Assembly (NCBI GenBank): GCA_030533445.1
Contig: CM060080.1
Coordinates: 8,791,717-8,855,716 of the forward strand
From: Cyprinodon diabolis
Lineage: Eukaryota; Chordata; Actinopteri; Cyprinodontiformes; Cyprinodontidae
Direction of reading: 5' to 3'
Length of the DNA stretch: 64,000 nucleotides
Positions 1-11,618 of the stretch are shown piece by piece. Under the pieces are notes generated by a model. The model did not search any database, was not told the DNA's origin, and saw only the letters and a program-made list of their open reading frames with translations. A program made the translations under genes and the position numbers. Every line of letters begins with the position of its first letter. The first letter of the stretch is position 1.

Positions 1-129
1 CACAGCTCCACCCAATCACGGCTCCAACCAATCGCAGCTCCAACCAATCGCAGCTCCTACCAATCACAACTCCATCCAATCACAGCTCCACCCAATTGCG
101 GCTCCAACCATCACAGCTCCACCCAATCG
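1..129. repeat. Minisatellite, ~16-17 bp unit
   Basis: Tandem degenerate copies of a unit reading roughly CAATCACAGCTCCACC, with variants such as CAATCGCAGCTCCAAC. The array runs off the left edge of the window, so its full size is unknown. It lies in an intron of the mdga gene if that gene continues leftwards. Confidence 0.8.
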
Positions 130-2351
130 TTAAAGTTTGAAGACAAACAATCTGAGGGTTGAATCCAGTTCTGGTTGGACTTGGAGCTCCTTCAGCTGCA
201 GCATCGGGTCCATCCTTTACTGACTGAGTCTGAATGAATGAATGAATCAATCAATCAATCCATAAATAAATAATTGAAAATTAATTTAATTTAGACAATT
301 TTGAAAAAATCAATAAATTAACCAAATACACATTAAAAGAGAGACTAGTTAACATTAACTAAACCAAACACCAATTTCCAACCTAACTAAATTCACCTGA
401 ACATGAAGAGAAACCAAAACTTCCACCAAATAAACCTGTCGGTTTATACAGCCAGAGAAATTACATTTATTCATGGAAATTGTCTGAATGTGGAGATCAG
501 ATCAGTTCAATTTTCACAAATACACATATGTGAGTAAAAGATGCACACATGCAGAAATGCATTTTTTTTTAAAACGGTCAAAAAGCTCCCCTGTTTGAGC
601 CAATCACAAAAAGGGACGTCAGGAGAGTCTCAAAAATCTACAAAAATAAGAAGACCACTGGTATTTTGTAGTTTAATTATTGTTTGGAGCAGAAATACTT
701 TGGTTGATCTTGTCCTGTTCATGTATGAATCAAATATGCGTATTAGTGGACATTTATTTAAAGAAAAACCTTCCTGTGAAATTTGAATGTTTTTAATTTG
801 ATATTAACTCAACTCAACTCAAACCTTATTTATAAAGCACATTTAAAACAACCGGGGTTGACCAAAGTGCTGTACAGGAATCACAGTTAAGGAACATAAG
901 ATAAAAGCTGAAGGCTAAAATACATAAACACATCAAAATAGAATAAGATAAATGTTTCAATTAAAATACATTTTACAATAAAATAAAATTGATATTAATA
1001 CACACACACACACACACACACACAAATAATACACATATATACAAAATTATATACATATTTATATACATACATACACACATAAATATATATAAATATATAC
1101 AGCAGGGCTGCTGGGTTAGATGAGGACAGGTGCAGCTATAGGTTGGAGGTTTTCAGAAGATTTAACTGAAACAAAATGGGAAATGTGGAATTTTTATAGC
1201 ACAGTAAATGTTACTGAGTAACGATAAGTGATCTGTAGTTATGTGGAACATTTTGAACACATACATTATTTTCTACATTCTGGTGATTTTTAGACAATTG
1301 AAATAAAGCAGAATGGGCCCTACTAAAATACTTGCATCATAAATATACTTTGCTCATTAATTATTCTCTGCAGCTCAAGTAAATTAAACAAAGAGGAACT
1401 AATAAGTTATTACTGGATTACAGGCGCTGATACAGGAACCAGTGCAATGAAAACCTATGCAAACTACACTGTTTATGAATATATGGTAATAGGCTAAGGA
1501 TTAAAAAGCCTTATTCATGATGTTATTAGCTACAATCAATCTTAAAATTGACAAAACGGCAAAACAGTTCAGATCGTCTAGGAGGCTGTAGATTTTATAC
1601 TTCTCTGGCACTTCTCTGGATGTTTCAGTTTAAAAGGTGTGATGGAAATTAAGTCTTTAAACATATTCAGTGGACCAAAATAAATATAAATGATGAAAAT
1701 AAGTAATAATAAAAGAAGAACATCCCTGTGGTTCCTCCTCTATCAATCCTGGATAACTGAATAATTCTGCACATCCTCTTTGTCTGTAGTTGGTCTTTTC
1801 TTGGGCGCCTGATCTTTTGAAAATAAAAATGCAATGCTTCTTTTGCTTTTTGTGGAGCTTCTATGGGTTTGAGAGGCAAACCTGGAAGCTTTAAGAATTA
1901 AAATATTTGTGTTTGTTTAATTACTCCTAAATGCCAGCGGGAGATTATTAAACTAGACTGAGCAATAATTATTTAACCTTTGCACTAAGGTTGTATTAAA
2001 AACGCGGACTGGGTTTTGATTACCATGGTATTTTTATTCATAAATAAGTGGAACAGAGTCGAGTTTTAATGTCTCATTTTGTAGTGTGAGAAATTTGGAA
2101 TATAGTGTGTGAAGACACTGAGATGGGTGAGTCTCTCTCCCAATGGGTGAGAGTTGACAGCCCTGTATACATGTAAATGAACTTATACACACCTACACAT
2201 CATATACACCCCCCCATCATCAGTGTGGAGTCTGAGTTTAGTGCTTTGATCAGGTTTTTTGTGAAGTTGAAGCTGGGACTATCCCTCCCTCCATCACCTG
2301 TAAGTCTCCAGCTGTTCCTCCTGGATCACAGCTGGATGTTTTGCTCTGCAG
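130..2351. other. Non-coding stretch upstream of the first visible mdga exon
   Basis: AT-rich sequence with no recognisable exon. It contains a short interspersed-repeat-like segment around 806-885 (the 'TTATTTATAAAGCACATTTAAAA...AAAGTGCTG' type common in fish genomes), a CA dinucleotide run near 1001-1023 and AT-rich runs to about 1100. Short open frames here have no supporting similarity that I recognise. Confidence 0.5.
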
Positions 2352-2507
2352 GGAATTTCCTCTGTGGCTTTGAGGAAGACTCCTTATGCTCCTTCTCTCA
2401 AGACAAGTCGGACGAGTTCGATTGGACGCGTCACCGCGGCGCCACCGAGGACGTGACCTTCACAGCCACCAGCGGGCCGAGCGCCGACCACACCGGCTCC
2501 AAGCAAG
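2352..2507 (+). CDS. mdga2: mdga exon: start of MAM domain
   Basis: Acceptor CTGCAG at 2346-2351, donor GTGCTC from 2508. The 156-base exon begins and ends in phase 1. It encodes the first two MAM cysteines (CGF and LCSF), the FDWTR segment and the GPSADHTG turn typical of MAM domains. Confidence 0.88.
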
Positions 2508-5500
2508 GTGCTCACACACACAGACCCAGCTGTTTGAATTATTTATGGGGACATTTCCTAGACTTAGATTTAGATTTTGTGTACACAAATGTAAACAAAA
2601 AGAACTTTCATTAGGAACAGCTCTCCAGACAATTTCATTTTTTTAAAGTGCAGCCTTGAAAACAGTAAAAAAATACATTAAAAACAGTAATACAACCATA
2701 TGACTGTATATTTACAGTTATAACATTTCAGATTTTTATTTTTTAAATAATAAAATATAATAAAATACAATAAAATAACCAATTTTACACAACGTTCAAC
2801 AGTCTGAAGGCGGTGGGGAAGAAGCTGTTGCAGAACCTGCTGGTCCTGCATTAAATGCTGTGAAGCCTCTTCCCAGAGGGCAGCAGGGAGAACAGTCCAT
2901 GGTGGGGGGGTGAGGGGTCAGTGATGATGTCACGGGCTCAGGACACGCAGCGCTGGGATGAAATGTTTAATAGAGGGAAGAGGAGCCCCCATGATCCTCT
3001 CTGCTGTTCTCACCTTCTTCCAGTCTGAGGCGCTGCAGCCTCCTCACCACACAGTGAGACAGCTGGTCAGAACGCTCTCTATGGTGCTTCTGGAAAGGGT
3101 GGGGAGGATGGGTGGGGGCAGGTGGGCTCTCCTCATCCTCTGCAGGAAGTCCAAGCGCTTCTGGGCCCTTTTGACCAGTGAGGTGGTGTTTCCAGTCCAG
3201 GTGAGGGTGTCTGTGATGAATTTGGTGCTGTTGACCACCTCTACAGCTGAGCTGTTGATGAGCAGTGGAGCGTGGTTAGAACGGTTCTTCCTGAAGTCCA
3301 CCATCATCTCCTTGGTCTTCTCCATGTTCAGGATCAGGCTGTTATCTCTGCACCACCAGCTGCTCCACCTCCTTTCTGTAGTCCAGGTCCTTGTCGTCTC
3401 TGATGAGGCCCACCACCGTGGTGTCGTCTGCATACTTCACCATGTGATTGGTGGTGAACCTGGGGATGCAGTCATGTGTCATCAGGGTGAACAGCAGGGG
3501 GCTCAGGACGCAGCCCTGAGGGGAGCCTGTGCTTAGACTGATGACATCAGAGGTGTTCTGTCCAACTGACTGAGGTCTGTTGGTGAGGAAGTCTAGCAGC
3601 CAATAGCAGAGGGGTGTATTGAAGCCCAGCTGTTCCAGTTTGCCCATCATATGCTGTGGGATGATGGTGCTGAAAGCTGAACTGAAGTCCAGGAACAGCA
3701 TCCGCACGTGGGTGTTCTTCTCCTCCAGGTGTGCCACATGTTGGTAAAAATAAGGGACAACAGTCTTCAAGTTAGCCTGGTTAAAATCGCGAGCAATGAT
3801 GAAAACACCCCCGCATTGTTCTCGGTCTGCTGTTCTTGTGAATTGGAACAGTGCTAGGGCTGAGGATGATGACGTTTCATGAGGACACGAGAACGCACAA
3901 GTACACATAGCGAGAAACTGCCTTTATTAAGGTTCCCTGACTGCGGCTGTGTCTGTACTTCACCATAACTGCTGACCTTTGAACTCTAACCCCTCCATCC
4001 CTATAGAGGACTTTATAGTGACTTTATCCCTATTTTTCGCTCCGCGTCGGTCACCTGACTCCGCCTCCCCGCATGGTGCCTGCCCCATCTTTGCTCTCTC
4101 GCCCTGAAAACAAATCCCATGATGCTTTGCAAGGAGAGCTCTTGCAAAAGCATCATGGGATTTATCTGCTGGTCTGGTGAGCATGGATGATTTCTACTTT
4201 TCAAGGTGCATTGTGGGAAATTTTGAGGGCACTACATGGCCATGATGTAACCACTGTGGTGCTGCATGGGGTCAGGGGTCATGGTGGACGTTCGGACACA
4301 GCCTCACAGACTCTGCTGGGCTTTCTTCTTCTCACCTCTCTGACCTCTGTAACATTCACCCAGCCTCTCTGTCACTTTGTGGACCTTCAGGCTTCTACAT
4401 GTTCCTGGAAACATCGAGACCCAGGGTGGAGGGGGACAAAGCCCGTCTGACGTCGCCAACCTTCAGCGTTAACCCCGCGAGCGTCTCCTCCTCCTCAGCC
4501 AGCAGCGGCGCCGCCTACTGCCTCACCTTCTTCTACCACATGTACGGGAAGCATCAAGGTGAGGGTCACCAGATGGCTGAGAACCATGCTCTCCAGGAAA
4601 CAACCTAATCCCACTGCTTGTCTCCTGTAGGAGCTCTGAATGTCTTCCTGCGGCAGAAAGGTCCCGCCCTGACTGATACTTTAGTCTGGAGTCTGACTGG
4701 TAACCAAGGAAACCAGTGGCGGCAGGCGAAGGCTGCCCTCCATCCCACCACAGCCTTTCAGGTCTGTCAGGGAGCAGAACAGCCTGCTGGGAAAAAGCAG
4801 CCAGATGATGTTGCTCATTGAGAATTTCATTGAGATGTTTTCCTCCGTCTAACTCCTGGTCTTTGTGCAGGTGGTGATGGAAGGAGTCCGCGGCTCTGGC
4901 CCTGAAGGCGCCATCGCTATCGATGACGTTAGCATTAAGGAGGGCGAATGCAAAGACTCTCCACCAAACAGTGAGCTTCCTCTCTCACCCAGGAACATCT
5001 GGATCTGCCTTCTGGGCTGAGGGGATCCAGATGTTGACCGGCTCTTTCTCCCTCAGACTCAGGCTGATTAATGGATCTAGAATGAGCAGATAGAACCACA
5101 GATGTAGATCTAGTAATGATAGAGATGCTTGGAGGCTTCCAGTGATTAGAAGTAGGGCTGGGTGATATAGAAAAAAAGCTTATCGATAAAAAAAAATGCA
5201 TATTGATCGATATCGACAATTATTTTATGTGCAGCTCTGCCTGGACTTTTTATAATATTGCTAAATGATTTAATTTTAATAAAGAACACAAACACAGACT
5301 TTGAATTAAATCTTTATTTAACCAACTTTTTTAACCATAACAGAATTGTTTTAAAGAAAAATAACTTAAGAGACCTGAGTTATGTTATTAAATACTGACA
5401 AAGAATAAACTAAAGTGACCAGAAAAGTGACCAAAATGAATATAACAAATAAATAAATGGTTCAGCTTAGTTTCCTGCTTTAACCTGAGTTATTACTTTA

Positions 5501-8082
5501 CAGTTTCTGGCCCCTCAGCATTTTTCTCTCAATTGTTAGAACTACGTGGGAAACTGCCCAGAACTGAAAATATATATATATTTTCCCGAAATTCCCGAGG
5601 ATTCATCGGAGGACGATGCAGATTCGCGCCGGGGCCTACACAGCTCGTACTCCTGCGGGTGTGAGCGGCTGAGATGATAAAAAAAAAGTTGGTTGTGTTA
5701 TCAGACTTCGTTTTCACTGGTTCCCTACAAATTTTACAGATGACTGTGGTTTGTTTTTTGTCCAACTTGCCATAACCGAAATACTGCCAAACTGGCGAAC
5801 TACAAAAACTCTTCTTTAGAACAATTTCCTCTCCTTGCTGCGACATCTTCATGTGCTCTGTGTTGTGGTTTGAGAGGGCGGCGCTTGGTGACGGCGTGCC
5901 TGGGTCCCCGATTGTGATTGGTTGGGAGGAAGTAGTGACTAGCATAAACCTACATGCTAGGCTACAATGAGAAGGAAGGAAAACTGCGTTTCTTTTTTAT
6001 CTAACTTTTATCGACTCTCTTTTTTTCTATTGCGCCACACGTCTATCGATCGATATATATCGTTATTGAATTATCGCCCAGCCCTAATTAGAAGGTTTGA
6101 TTGTTCTAGCGAGTCCTCTCAGTCCACCCCAAAGACCATTGTCGAGACCAGGGGGCCCAGATGGGGCGTCAGGAGCCCAGGGGGGACCTGAGTGAAGTTG
6201 CCCCCCCCTTCAAATTATACAAAATTGGTGTCAAATGTTTGTGCTACGTTTGTGCTGGTTTGTGCAGCAAACATTTTCGTTTGTGCCGCTATCATCTATC
6301 ATTTTAAAGATCTAAAGAGATGTTTCTAGAGGTCATCAAAGGTCAACCAGCGCCCCCCCCCACCTTCTTCAAATCAGACGAAAGGAGTGTCAATTAACTC
6401 GGCTCTGTTTGTGCTGGTTTGTGCAGCAAAAATTGTCATTTGTGTTGCTTTGGCTTTGAAGATATTAATGAAAATGTAAAGGTCAAAAGGTCAACCAGCC
6501 CCCCCACCTTCTTCAAATTAGACAAAATTGGTGTCAAACGTTTGTTCTACGTTTGTGCAGCAAAAATTTTTGCTTGTGCCGCTACCATTTTAAAGATATA
6601 AAGAGATGTTTCTAGAGGTCATCAAAGCTCAACCAGCCCCCCCACCCTTCTTCAAATCAGACGAGATGGGTGTCAATTAACTCAGCTCTGTTTGTGCTGG
6701 TTTGTGCTTTATATCTTTAAAAAATGCAACGGCACAAACGAAAATTTTTGCTGCACAAACCAGCACAAACGTTTGACACCAATTTTGTCTAATTTGAAGA
6801 AGGTGGGGGGGCTGGTTGACCTTTTATGACCTCTATAAACATCTCTTTATATCTTTAAAATGATAGCGGCACAAACGAAATTTTTTGCTGCACAAACGTC
6901 GCTCAAACTTTTGACACTAATTTTGTCTGATTTGAAGAAGGTGGGGGGGGGGGCGGGGGGCAACTTCACTCAGGTCCAGGGGGGCCACCAGACACCAAAG
7001 CTGCTCACTAGATTAACAATCACTTTGATATGAAATAAAAGCAAGGAAATAAGTTACATCATTTTCAAATGTTAGGTATTACATTTAATTGGACAAATGC
7101 ATAGTTAAATAACTGACCATTAAGTAAATATATAATAAATAATGAAACCTCCATGCAGAGATCTCCACAGCATGTTCCTCCTCTGCCGTGCTCTTGTGAA
7201 GCTAACTGATGATTAACCCTCACTGCTGTGTGCTGAAGCTCTTTGATGCAAACAGTTGGTTTCATCAGGACCAACTGAAGGAGAGCCCAGAGAAACTGTT
7301 CCAACCCTTTAGTTTTCTGACATGTTTCAGATTATTTAGTGGAGAAGCTCCAAACCGACCTGCCTCCATGGACAAAACGGGTTCAAAGGTCATACTTTGC
7401 TCCGCTTCCTCGGCAAAACAAAAACCTGATCAGCAGCATGGCGGAGGAATTAAAAATCCCCTAAATATCAAAGACCTGACGCAACCTGTGTGACAGCATG
7501 AAGTAGGCTCATAGATCAGCAGAGCAGCTGGATTTAGACTTCTTAGGAAAATCAAAGTTAATGTGCGTCAGAGGAAATTCAGACGACTGATCAGCTCAAT
7601 CTGCAATTTTCTGTTTATTTATTTTTCAATTTGAAAAAAACTATCAGAAAAGAAGAAACAACGGATCATTTTCTAATTTCACATCATAGAATAATGTAGA
7701 GAAACAGAGAATAGTTTCTCTTTGATAGTTTTCCTTTTTGGTTTAAAAGGATTCCTTCCACATCATCTTGATGAAAAATTAAACGGATATTTTTTGTTTG
7801 AATAATTTATTCTTAAAAAGAAAAACACATCCTATTGTTTGATTGTTGAACTTCAGATATGTGTTTTTTCAGTCGAACATAGAGTTGCATCATGGCCGTA
7901 GATCCTGACTCTTTATCTTAATCTCCTGCCGTATTGATGCAGGCGGCGCTGAAGACTCAACCTGCCGTTCTCTCTCCGTCTCTTTCCTTCCAGATCTGAG
8001 GTCCTTTGCTTCACTGCCATCACGCTACACGCTGCTGCTCTGCATCACTCAGAGCCTGGTGCTGATTGGCTGGCCAAGGTGA
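2352..8082 (+). CDS. mdga2: MAM domain-containing GPI-anchored protein (MDGA family), last five coding exons
   Basis: Joined exons 2352-2507, 4391-4558, 4631-4761, 4871-4970 and 7994-8082 keep one reading frame, with AG acceptors, GT donors and compatible phases (1,1,0,1). They encode a MAM domain (start [11 protein letters not shown], middle [30 protein letters not shown], end [12 protein letters not shown]) with its four expected cysteines, then a short linker and a hydrophobic C-terminus ending before TGA, as expected for a GPI-attachment signal. MDGA proteins are neuronal cell-surface proteins with Ig, FNIII and MAM domains that bind neuroligins and limit synapse formation (family knowledge). 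The Ig and FNIII exons must lie left of the window. SRPRxEG and DVSIxEGEC resemble MDGA2 more than MDGA1, and kcnh5 as neighbour supports mdga2; mdga1 or a teleost duplicate is possible. Confidence 0.88.
2735..3870 (-). mobile_element. LINE (L2/CR1-like non-LTR retrotransposon), 5' truncated, internally deleted
   Basis: On the minus strand the translation reads a reverse transcriptase of the CR1/L2/Rex1 type: [27 protein letters not shown], then the catalytic [11 protein letters not shown], and further down STKF and [14 protein letters not shown]. The frame is broken near 3345-3355, so the RT is split between two frames. Upstream of the RT the frame reads [20 protein letters not shown], a piece of the endonuclease domain, joined directly to [16 protein letters not shown]; several hundred residues are missing between them. 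The AT-rich tract at 2735-2790 is probably the 3' tail. The element lies antisense in an mdga intron and is a dead copy. Confidence 0.85.
3871..4390. other. Intron sequence with a near-palindrome
   Basis: No exon seen. A 17-bp perfect inverted repeat (arms 4112-4128 and 4147-4163) surrounds an 18-base spacer that is itself nearly palindromic (GCAAG...CTTGC), so about 52 bases can fold into one hairpin. Such sequences are usually remnants of small inverted-repeat DNA elements. Confidence 0.6.
4391..4558 (+). CDS. mdga2: mdga exon: middle of MAM domain
   Basis: Acceptor CTTCAG at 4385-4390, donor GTGAGG from 4559. The 168-base exon encodes [19 protein letters not shown], a serine-rich insert ([12 protein letters not shown]) and [12 protein letters not shown], which contains the third MAM cysteine. 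Confidence 0.9.
4631..4761 (+). CDS. mdga2: mdga exon: MAM domain, third segment
   Basis: Acceptor CTGTAG at 4625-4630; the donor after TTTCAG is GTCTGT, a weaker-than-usual 5' splice site. It encodes [23 protein letters not shown] and TTAFQ. The exon is 131 bases long, ending in phase 0. Confidence 0.88.
4871..4970 (+). CDS. mdga2: mdga exon: end of MAM domain
   Basis: Acceptor GTGCAG at 4865-4870, donor GTGAGC from 4971. It encodes [27 protein letters not shown], which closes the MAM domain with its fourth cysteine, then KDSPPN, the start of the linker before the GPI signal. Confidence 0.9.
5153..6086 (-). mobile_element. hAT-type DNA transposon with BED-finger remnant
   Basis: Both ends read TAGGGCTGGG/CCCAGCCCTA, and the element is flanked by a perfect 8-bp target duplication ATTAGAAG (5145-5152 and 6087-6094), the hallmark of hAT insertion. 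The 934-bp element sits in the last mdga intron. On the minus strand it encodes only the N-terminal BED zinc-finger part of a transposase, so it cannot move itself. A shorter relative with the same ends lies at 56160-56608. Confidence 0.88.
5529..5945 (-). pseudogene. BED zinc-finger fragment of a hAT transposase
   Basis: The minus-strand frame contains [19 protein letters not shown] followed by [13 protein letters not shown] and SDNTTN, the usual start of a ZBED-type finger (C-x2-C half). After TTN the expected helix with zinc-binding histidines is lost; the break coincides with a run of A on the + strand near 5680-5690 and is probably a homopolymer frameshift. The catalytic RNase H-like domain is absent. 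It is a transposon fossil and is not a host gene. Confidence 0.75.
6099..7022. mobile_element. Foldback element with internal tandem subrepeats
   Basis: The left end (GATTGTTCTAGCGAG at 6103) recurs inverted at the right end (CTCACTAGATTAACAATC, about 7004-7021). Inside, the arms carry copies of a motif containing TTTGTGCTGGTTTGTGCAGC, a poly-C tract and CTTCTTCAAAT, in forward orientation from about 6190 to 6705 and in reverse orientation from about 6715 to 6965. The whole is a long imperfect palindrome that could fold into a stem of several hundred bases. No transposase is encoded. It lies immediately beside the hAT element in the same intron. Confidence 0.75.
7023..7993. other. Remainder of the last mdga intron
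   Basis: AT-rich sequence without recognisable coding or repeat content. It ends in a pyrimidine-rich tract and the acceptor TTCCAG before 7994. Confidence 0.6.
7994..8082 (+). CDS. mdga2: mdga terminal exon: GPI-anchor signal and stop
   Basis: Acceptor TTCCAG at 7988-7993. The exon encodes [11 protein letters not shown], then a hydrophobic run [15 protein letters not shown] and a TGA stop at 8080-8082. A polar spacer followed by a hydrophobic C-terminal tail with no cytoplasmic domain matches the GPI-attachment signal of MDGA proteins. Confidence 0.82.
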
Positions 8083-8185
8083 CACCATCAGCGCCTCCTT
8101 CTCATCTCAATCATCTCCCAAAGAGGATGCCTTCTGACTAAGGGATCTGTTTTTACCTTCTGAGAAAAGAGAAGCAGCTTTGCTA

Positions 8186-8191
8186 AATAAA
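8186..8191 (+). terminator. Candidate polyadenylation signal of mdga
   Basis: AATAAA 104 bases after the stop codon. A second AATAAA is at 8886-8891, so the true 3' end cannot be fixed from sequence alone. Confidence 0.4.
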
Positions 8192-10716
8192 CCCAAACCT
8201 CCCTGATCTGATCTCCACTGTCTGACCTTTCACCCAGTCTGAGTAAAACGATGAAGGCAGTCAGAGCAGAAGCGTTAATCCATGAACCTTTCTGGGGACC
8301 TTCTATCCAGCCTGGCTCCGCCCTCAGATCATCACTACTGTCCTGGTTAAACGGGGAGCGGCTCTGAGGAAAACCAAGAAGTATTTTTAGAATTTATTTT
8401 AAAGTTTGTCCATCTGTGAAAGACAAGAAGCCAACAGCTCACCTTCTGCCATAAAATCAAGTGCCTTCAACCGGGAGGAGACTCCGGAGCAGAGAACATG
8501 TCAGACATTAATCCTGCTGGATTATAATAACCGATAATCTCAGACAGGGTTTGCTCTTAGTGTGAATCCAACATTTCTCAATTTTTCGTTATTTGTGTCG
8601 GCAAATAATCCTAAATGTGACCCTAACCCCACAAAACCAGGCGGCAAAGAGTCAGTCGGGATGTGAGGTTGAAGACGAAGAACACTGACGGATGGAGAAC
8701 CTCCATCGACAGAAACCGATGGACCAATCAATGGAAAGCTGACAGACTTTCTGTTACCTTACGGTCAGGTGGGTCCGAACTTTCATTTACTTTGATGTAA
8801 CGTCAAGATTTACAGACAAACTGAAGTTTTATTTTCAAGGTAACGTTTGTTTTTTGTTTCCAGTATCGGTTTAAAATGTTGAATGAATAAAATATTTTAT
8901 ATTGAGGGAAGACTTAAAGAAGCACAAAGACATTATGGACAAAGTTTTAAACTCCAGGCATGTCTGAGATGTGTTGGCGTCATGCAGAGCGAAAGATGAG
9001 AGGATGATGGAGAGAAAAGGAAAAGACGTCCCCACCTATCAGCAGCACAGAGCTGCTAATTGGCTGACCAATCAGGACACCTTGCTAGGTTCTACTTTGC
9101 AGCATAAGATTGTACGTTCAAACAAATATAACATTACTGAGGCTGAAAGGTGCTGCAGAGGCAAAAATGAGACAAACGCACAAAACAGGCGAAGGAAAAG
9201 AACTGCAACTTCTGCAAAAACGGTAACGGGAGATGATCAGGAACTTATATGGACCAGACCACAAACTTTACAAAGCATTAATGGTTGCTGCCAGAATCTT
9301 AGAGCAACAGAAACGGGATGAAAGAAAAGGTCAGTTTTCCTGTTTAAACATTTAAATCTAAACATCCCGCTAATGGCTGAATCTGACCTCAGCACCAAAG
9401 ACGTCTTTGTCTCTTTTTGCAGCAGGTTTTGTATTTGCTGTGCATTTGTTTCCACTTGTTTGGCCTCTCAGCGTCTCTAGAGGATGGAGAGGCATCAGCA
9501 GCTAGCTTAGAGACGCTAATGTTTGTCGCCCATCACTGCAGGAAGGTTTAGAAAGATTTACTCTGATTATTTAACGTAGAATATTCTATAAAAAAAATTC
9601 TCTGACAGTTTAACTCAGTGTCAGGGCCTGTAATGTTCAGACTGAACAGCGCCATCTGCAGGCCTCAGTCAGAACAGCAGGAGAATTAATAGCTAGTGAT
9701 GAATGCAGAAAGCCTCTGAAATGAATATGTTAGCAGGAGGAGAGTTTCTAATGTTAGAATAAAACCTGAAGATCCTGAACTCGCTGGTTTTAAAGCTCAA
9801 CCTTTTCCGTTTCCCTTCGTCTGCGTTTGACCAACAACCTGATGAAGACCGCAAGCCTTTTTCATGTTTAGACCAATAAAATCCTCCCATGAGAGAATTT
9901 TTCTAAAGCAGCAGAACAGCAGGTTAGCTGGAACAGATTCATGGCGTCCGGATCAGGTGTGCATGGAAACTGACCCAACAGGGAAAAAAGGGTAAACATT
10001 TAAGCATGATGAAAGAAAATCATTATATTCTTACAGTTTTTAGCTACATTTGCAAACAAAATGGTTTTCTGTCTATAAGAACATCTCCCTATCAACCCGT
10101 ATTTATTTGAATTAGACTTTATTTTCTTCCACAGAGGCATTAAAAACAGTATTGGGACTGTTTTCCATCTATAGATGTACTTTTTTTCCCTCTAAGGCTA
10201 ATTGGTTTGTTCTTTGCTAACAGCTGCTTTTGGTTTGTTAATGAAAAACTTCAATCAAAATCCAATAAATCCTTAATTATTTTTATAATGGACGGCTCAA
10301 TATAATCTACTTGAACAGTCAAGAGTCTTTCTCTCATGGTGTTTGTAAACAATTTTATTATTATGAAAATGGTTTATAATAATAAAGCATTTTACCCTTA
10401 AATGGCTGCTGGTGTGTTTTATATGAACAAAGCTTTTATTGCAGAAACAGAAAAGCTGGATGAAGATTATCGCTCAACCAGGACAGAAAACCTGCAGGGC
10501 TGAAAACTAAACAATGATGCAGAGAATCTGATAGAAGGAAAATATAGAGACTAAGGAGGAGATTAACTCACATGGAGGCAAGATCAAAGAAACACTTTAA
10601 CCAGAGAAAAATTAGAAAAATAACCTGGAAACTAGAAGACAGTAGAAAATACAAAAATAAAGTAATCAAGTAAGAATATAATGAATAAAAGATTTAAATC
10701 ACTTCAGGTGTATAAC
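8192..10716. other. Possible mdga 3' UTR and intergenic sequence
   Basis: No exon, RNA gene or repeat that I recognise. Short open frames here (for example 8971-9321) have no identifiable domain and are probably chance. Confidence 0.5.
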
Positions 10717-11430
10717 CAGAGGTGTCCAGTAACAAAGTACAAATACTTCGTTACTGTACTTAAGTACACTTTTTAGGTATCTACACTTTACTCCATAACT
10801 TTTTTTTCTCCCTAATTCTGACTTCTGCTTATTACATTTTGACACAAGTATCTGTTCTTTTTATTCCTTACATATTTTAAACAAACGTTACTCATTTCTC
10901 TTGGCTTCAGTTTAATGTTTATGAATATTTATTTCCCGTCATGTGTGCCATCCAATGCAGATCATTGGCTCCATCCATATCTAGTGAAAACTAGTGTCAT
11001 TGGATGAGTCATATGACGAAAACACTCATTGGTTAGCTAAAGGAAATCATCAAAAGCAAGCAGGTGTTCTTCAAACTGCAAACATGAATTGTCTATGCCA
11101 TGCTGCAATGTAGGATTCAGGAAAAGATGTTGAAATGTCTGAAAGGTCGGACACAGGCGAGAGCGTATCGGGAGATGGAGACCAACAAGACCTCCCTCAT
11201 CCTTGGCCCTATCTCAAAGAAATTTTAGAAATAGTATAAAATGTAGCTTTCATCTGGCTGTTTTTTTTAAAGTTACTGTTTACTTTAAGTAGTTTTTGGA
11301 GCACATACTTTTTCAGTTTTACTTGAGTAAAGAGGTCAAGTTGATACTTCAACTTTAACCAGAGTGTTTTTAAATTGCAGTATCTATACTTCTACTTAAG
11401 TAACAAATGTCTGTACTTTTGACACCGCTG
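10717..11430. mobile_element. Non-autonomous hAT element (714 bp)
   Basis: The ends are inverted (CAGAGGTGTCC... and ...TTTGACACCGCTG) and the element is flanked by a perfect 8-bp target duplication TGTATAAC (10709-10716 and 11431-11438). Subterminal parts repeat TACTTAAGTA motifs in both orientations. No transposase is encoded. Confidence 0.88.
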
Positions 11431-11618
11431 TGTATAACAGGATAGAGCCCAGGTCTATTTTGGTTGGAGCTGCACAGCAATTCAGCAGCAATTTCCTGGG
11501 TCTGACAGAAAGAGAGACATGGTTACAAAGTAAAACACATCCGCTTTGGGGGAAAATCCAAAATAAAAATCTGTTAATGAGAATGAAAACAGGATTGGAG
11601 TCCAGGCAGCCATAAAAT

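Noticed and set aside
541..786. 81-codon open frame near the left end
   Set aside because: No domain, no splice context matching mdga, AT-rich surroundings.
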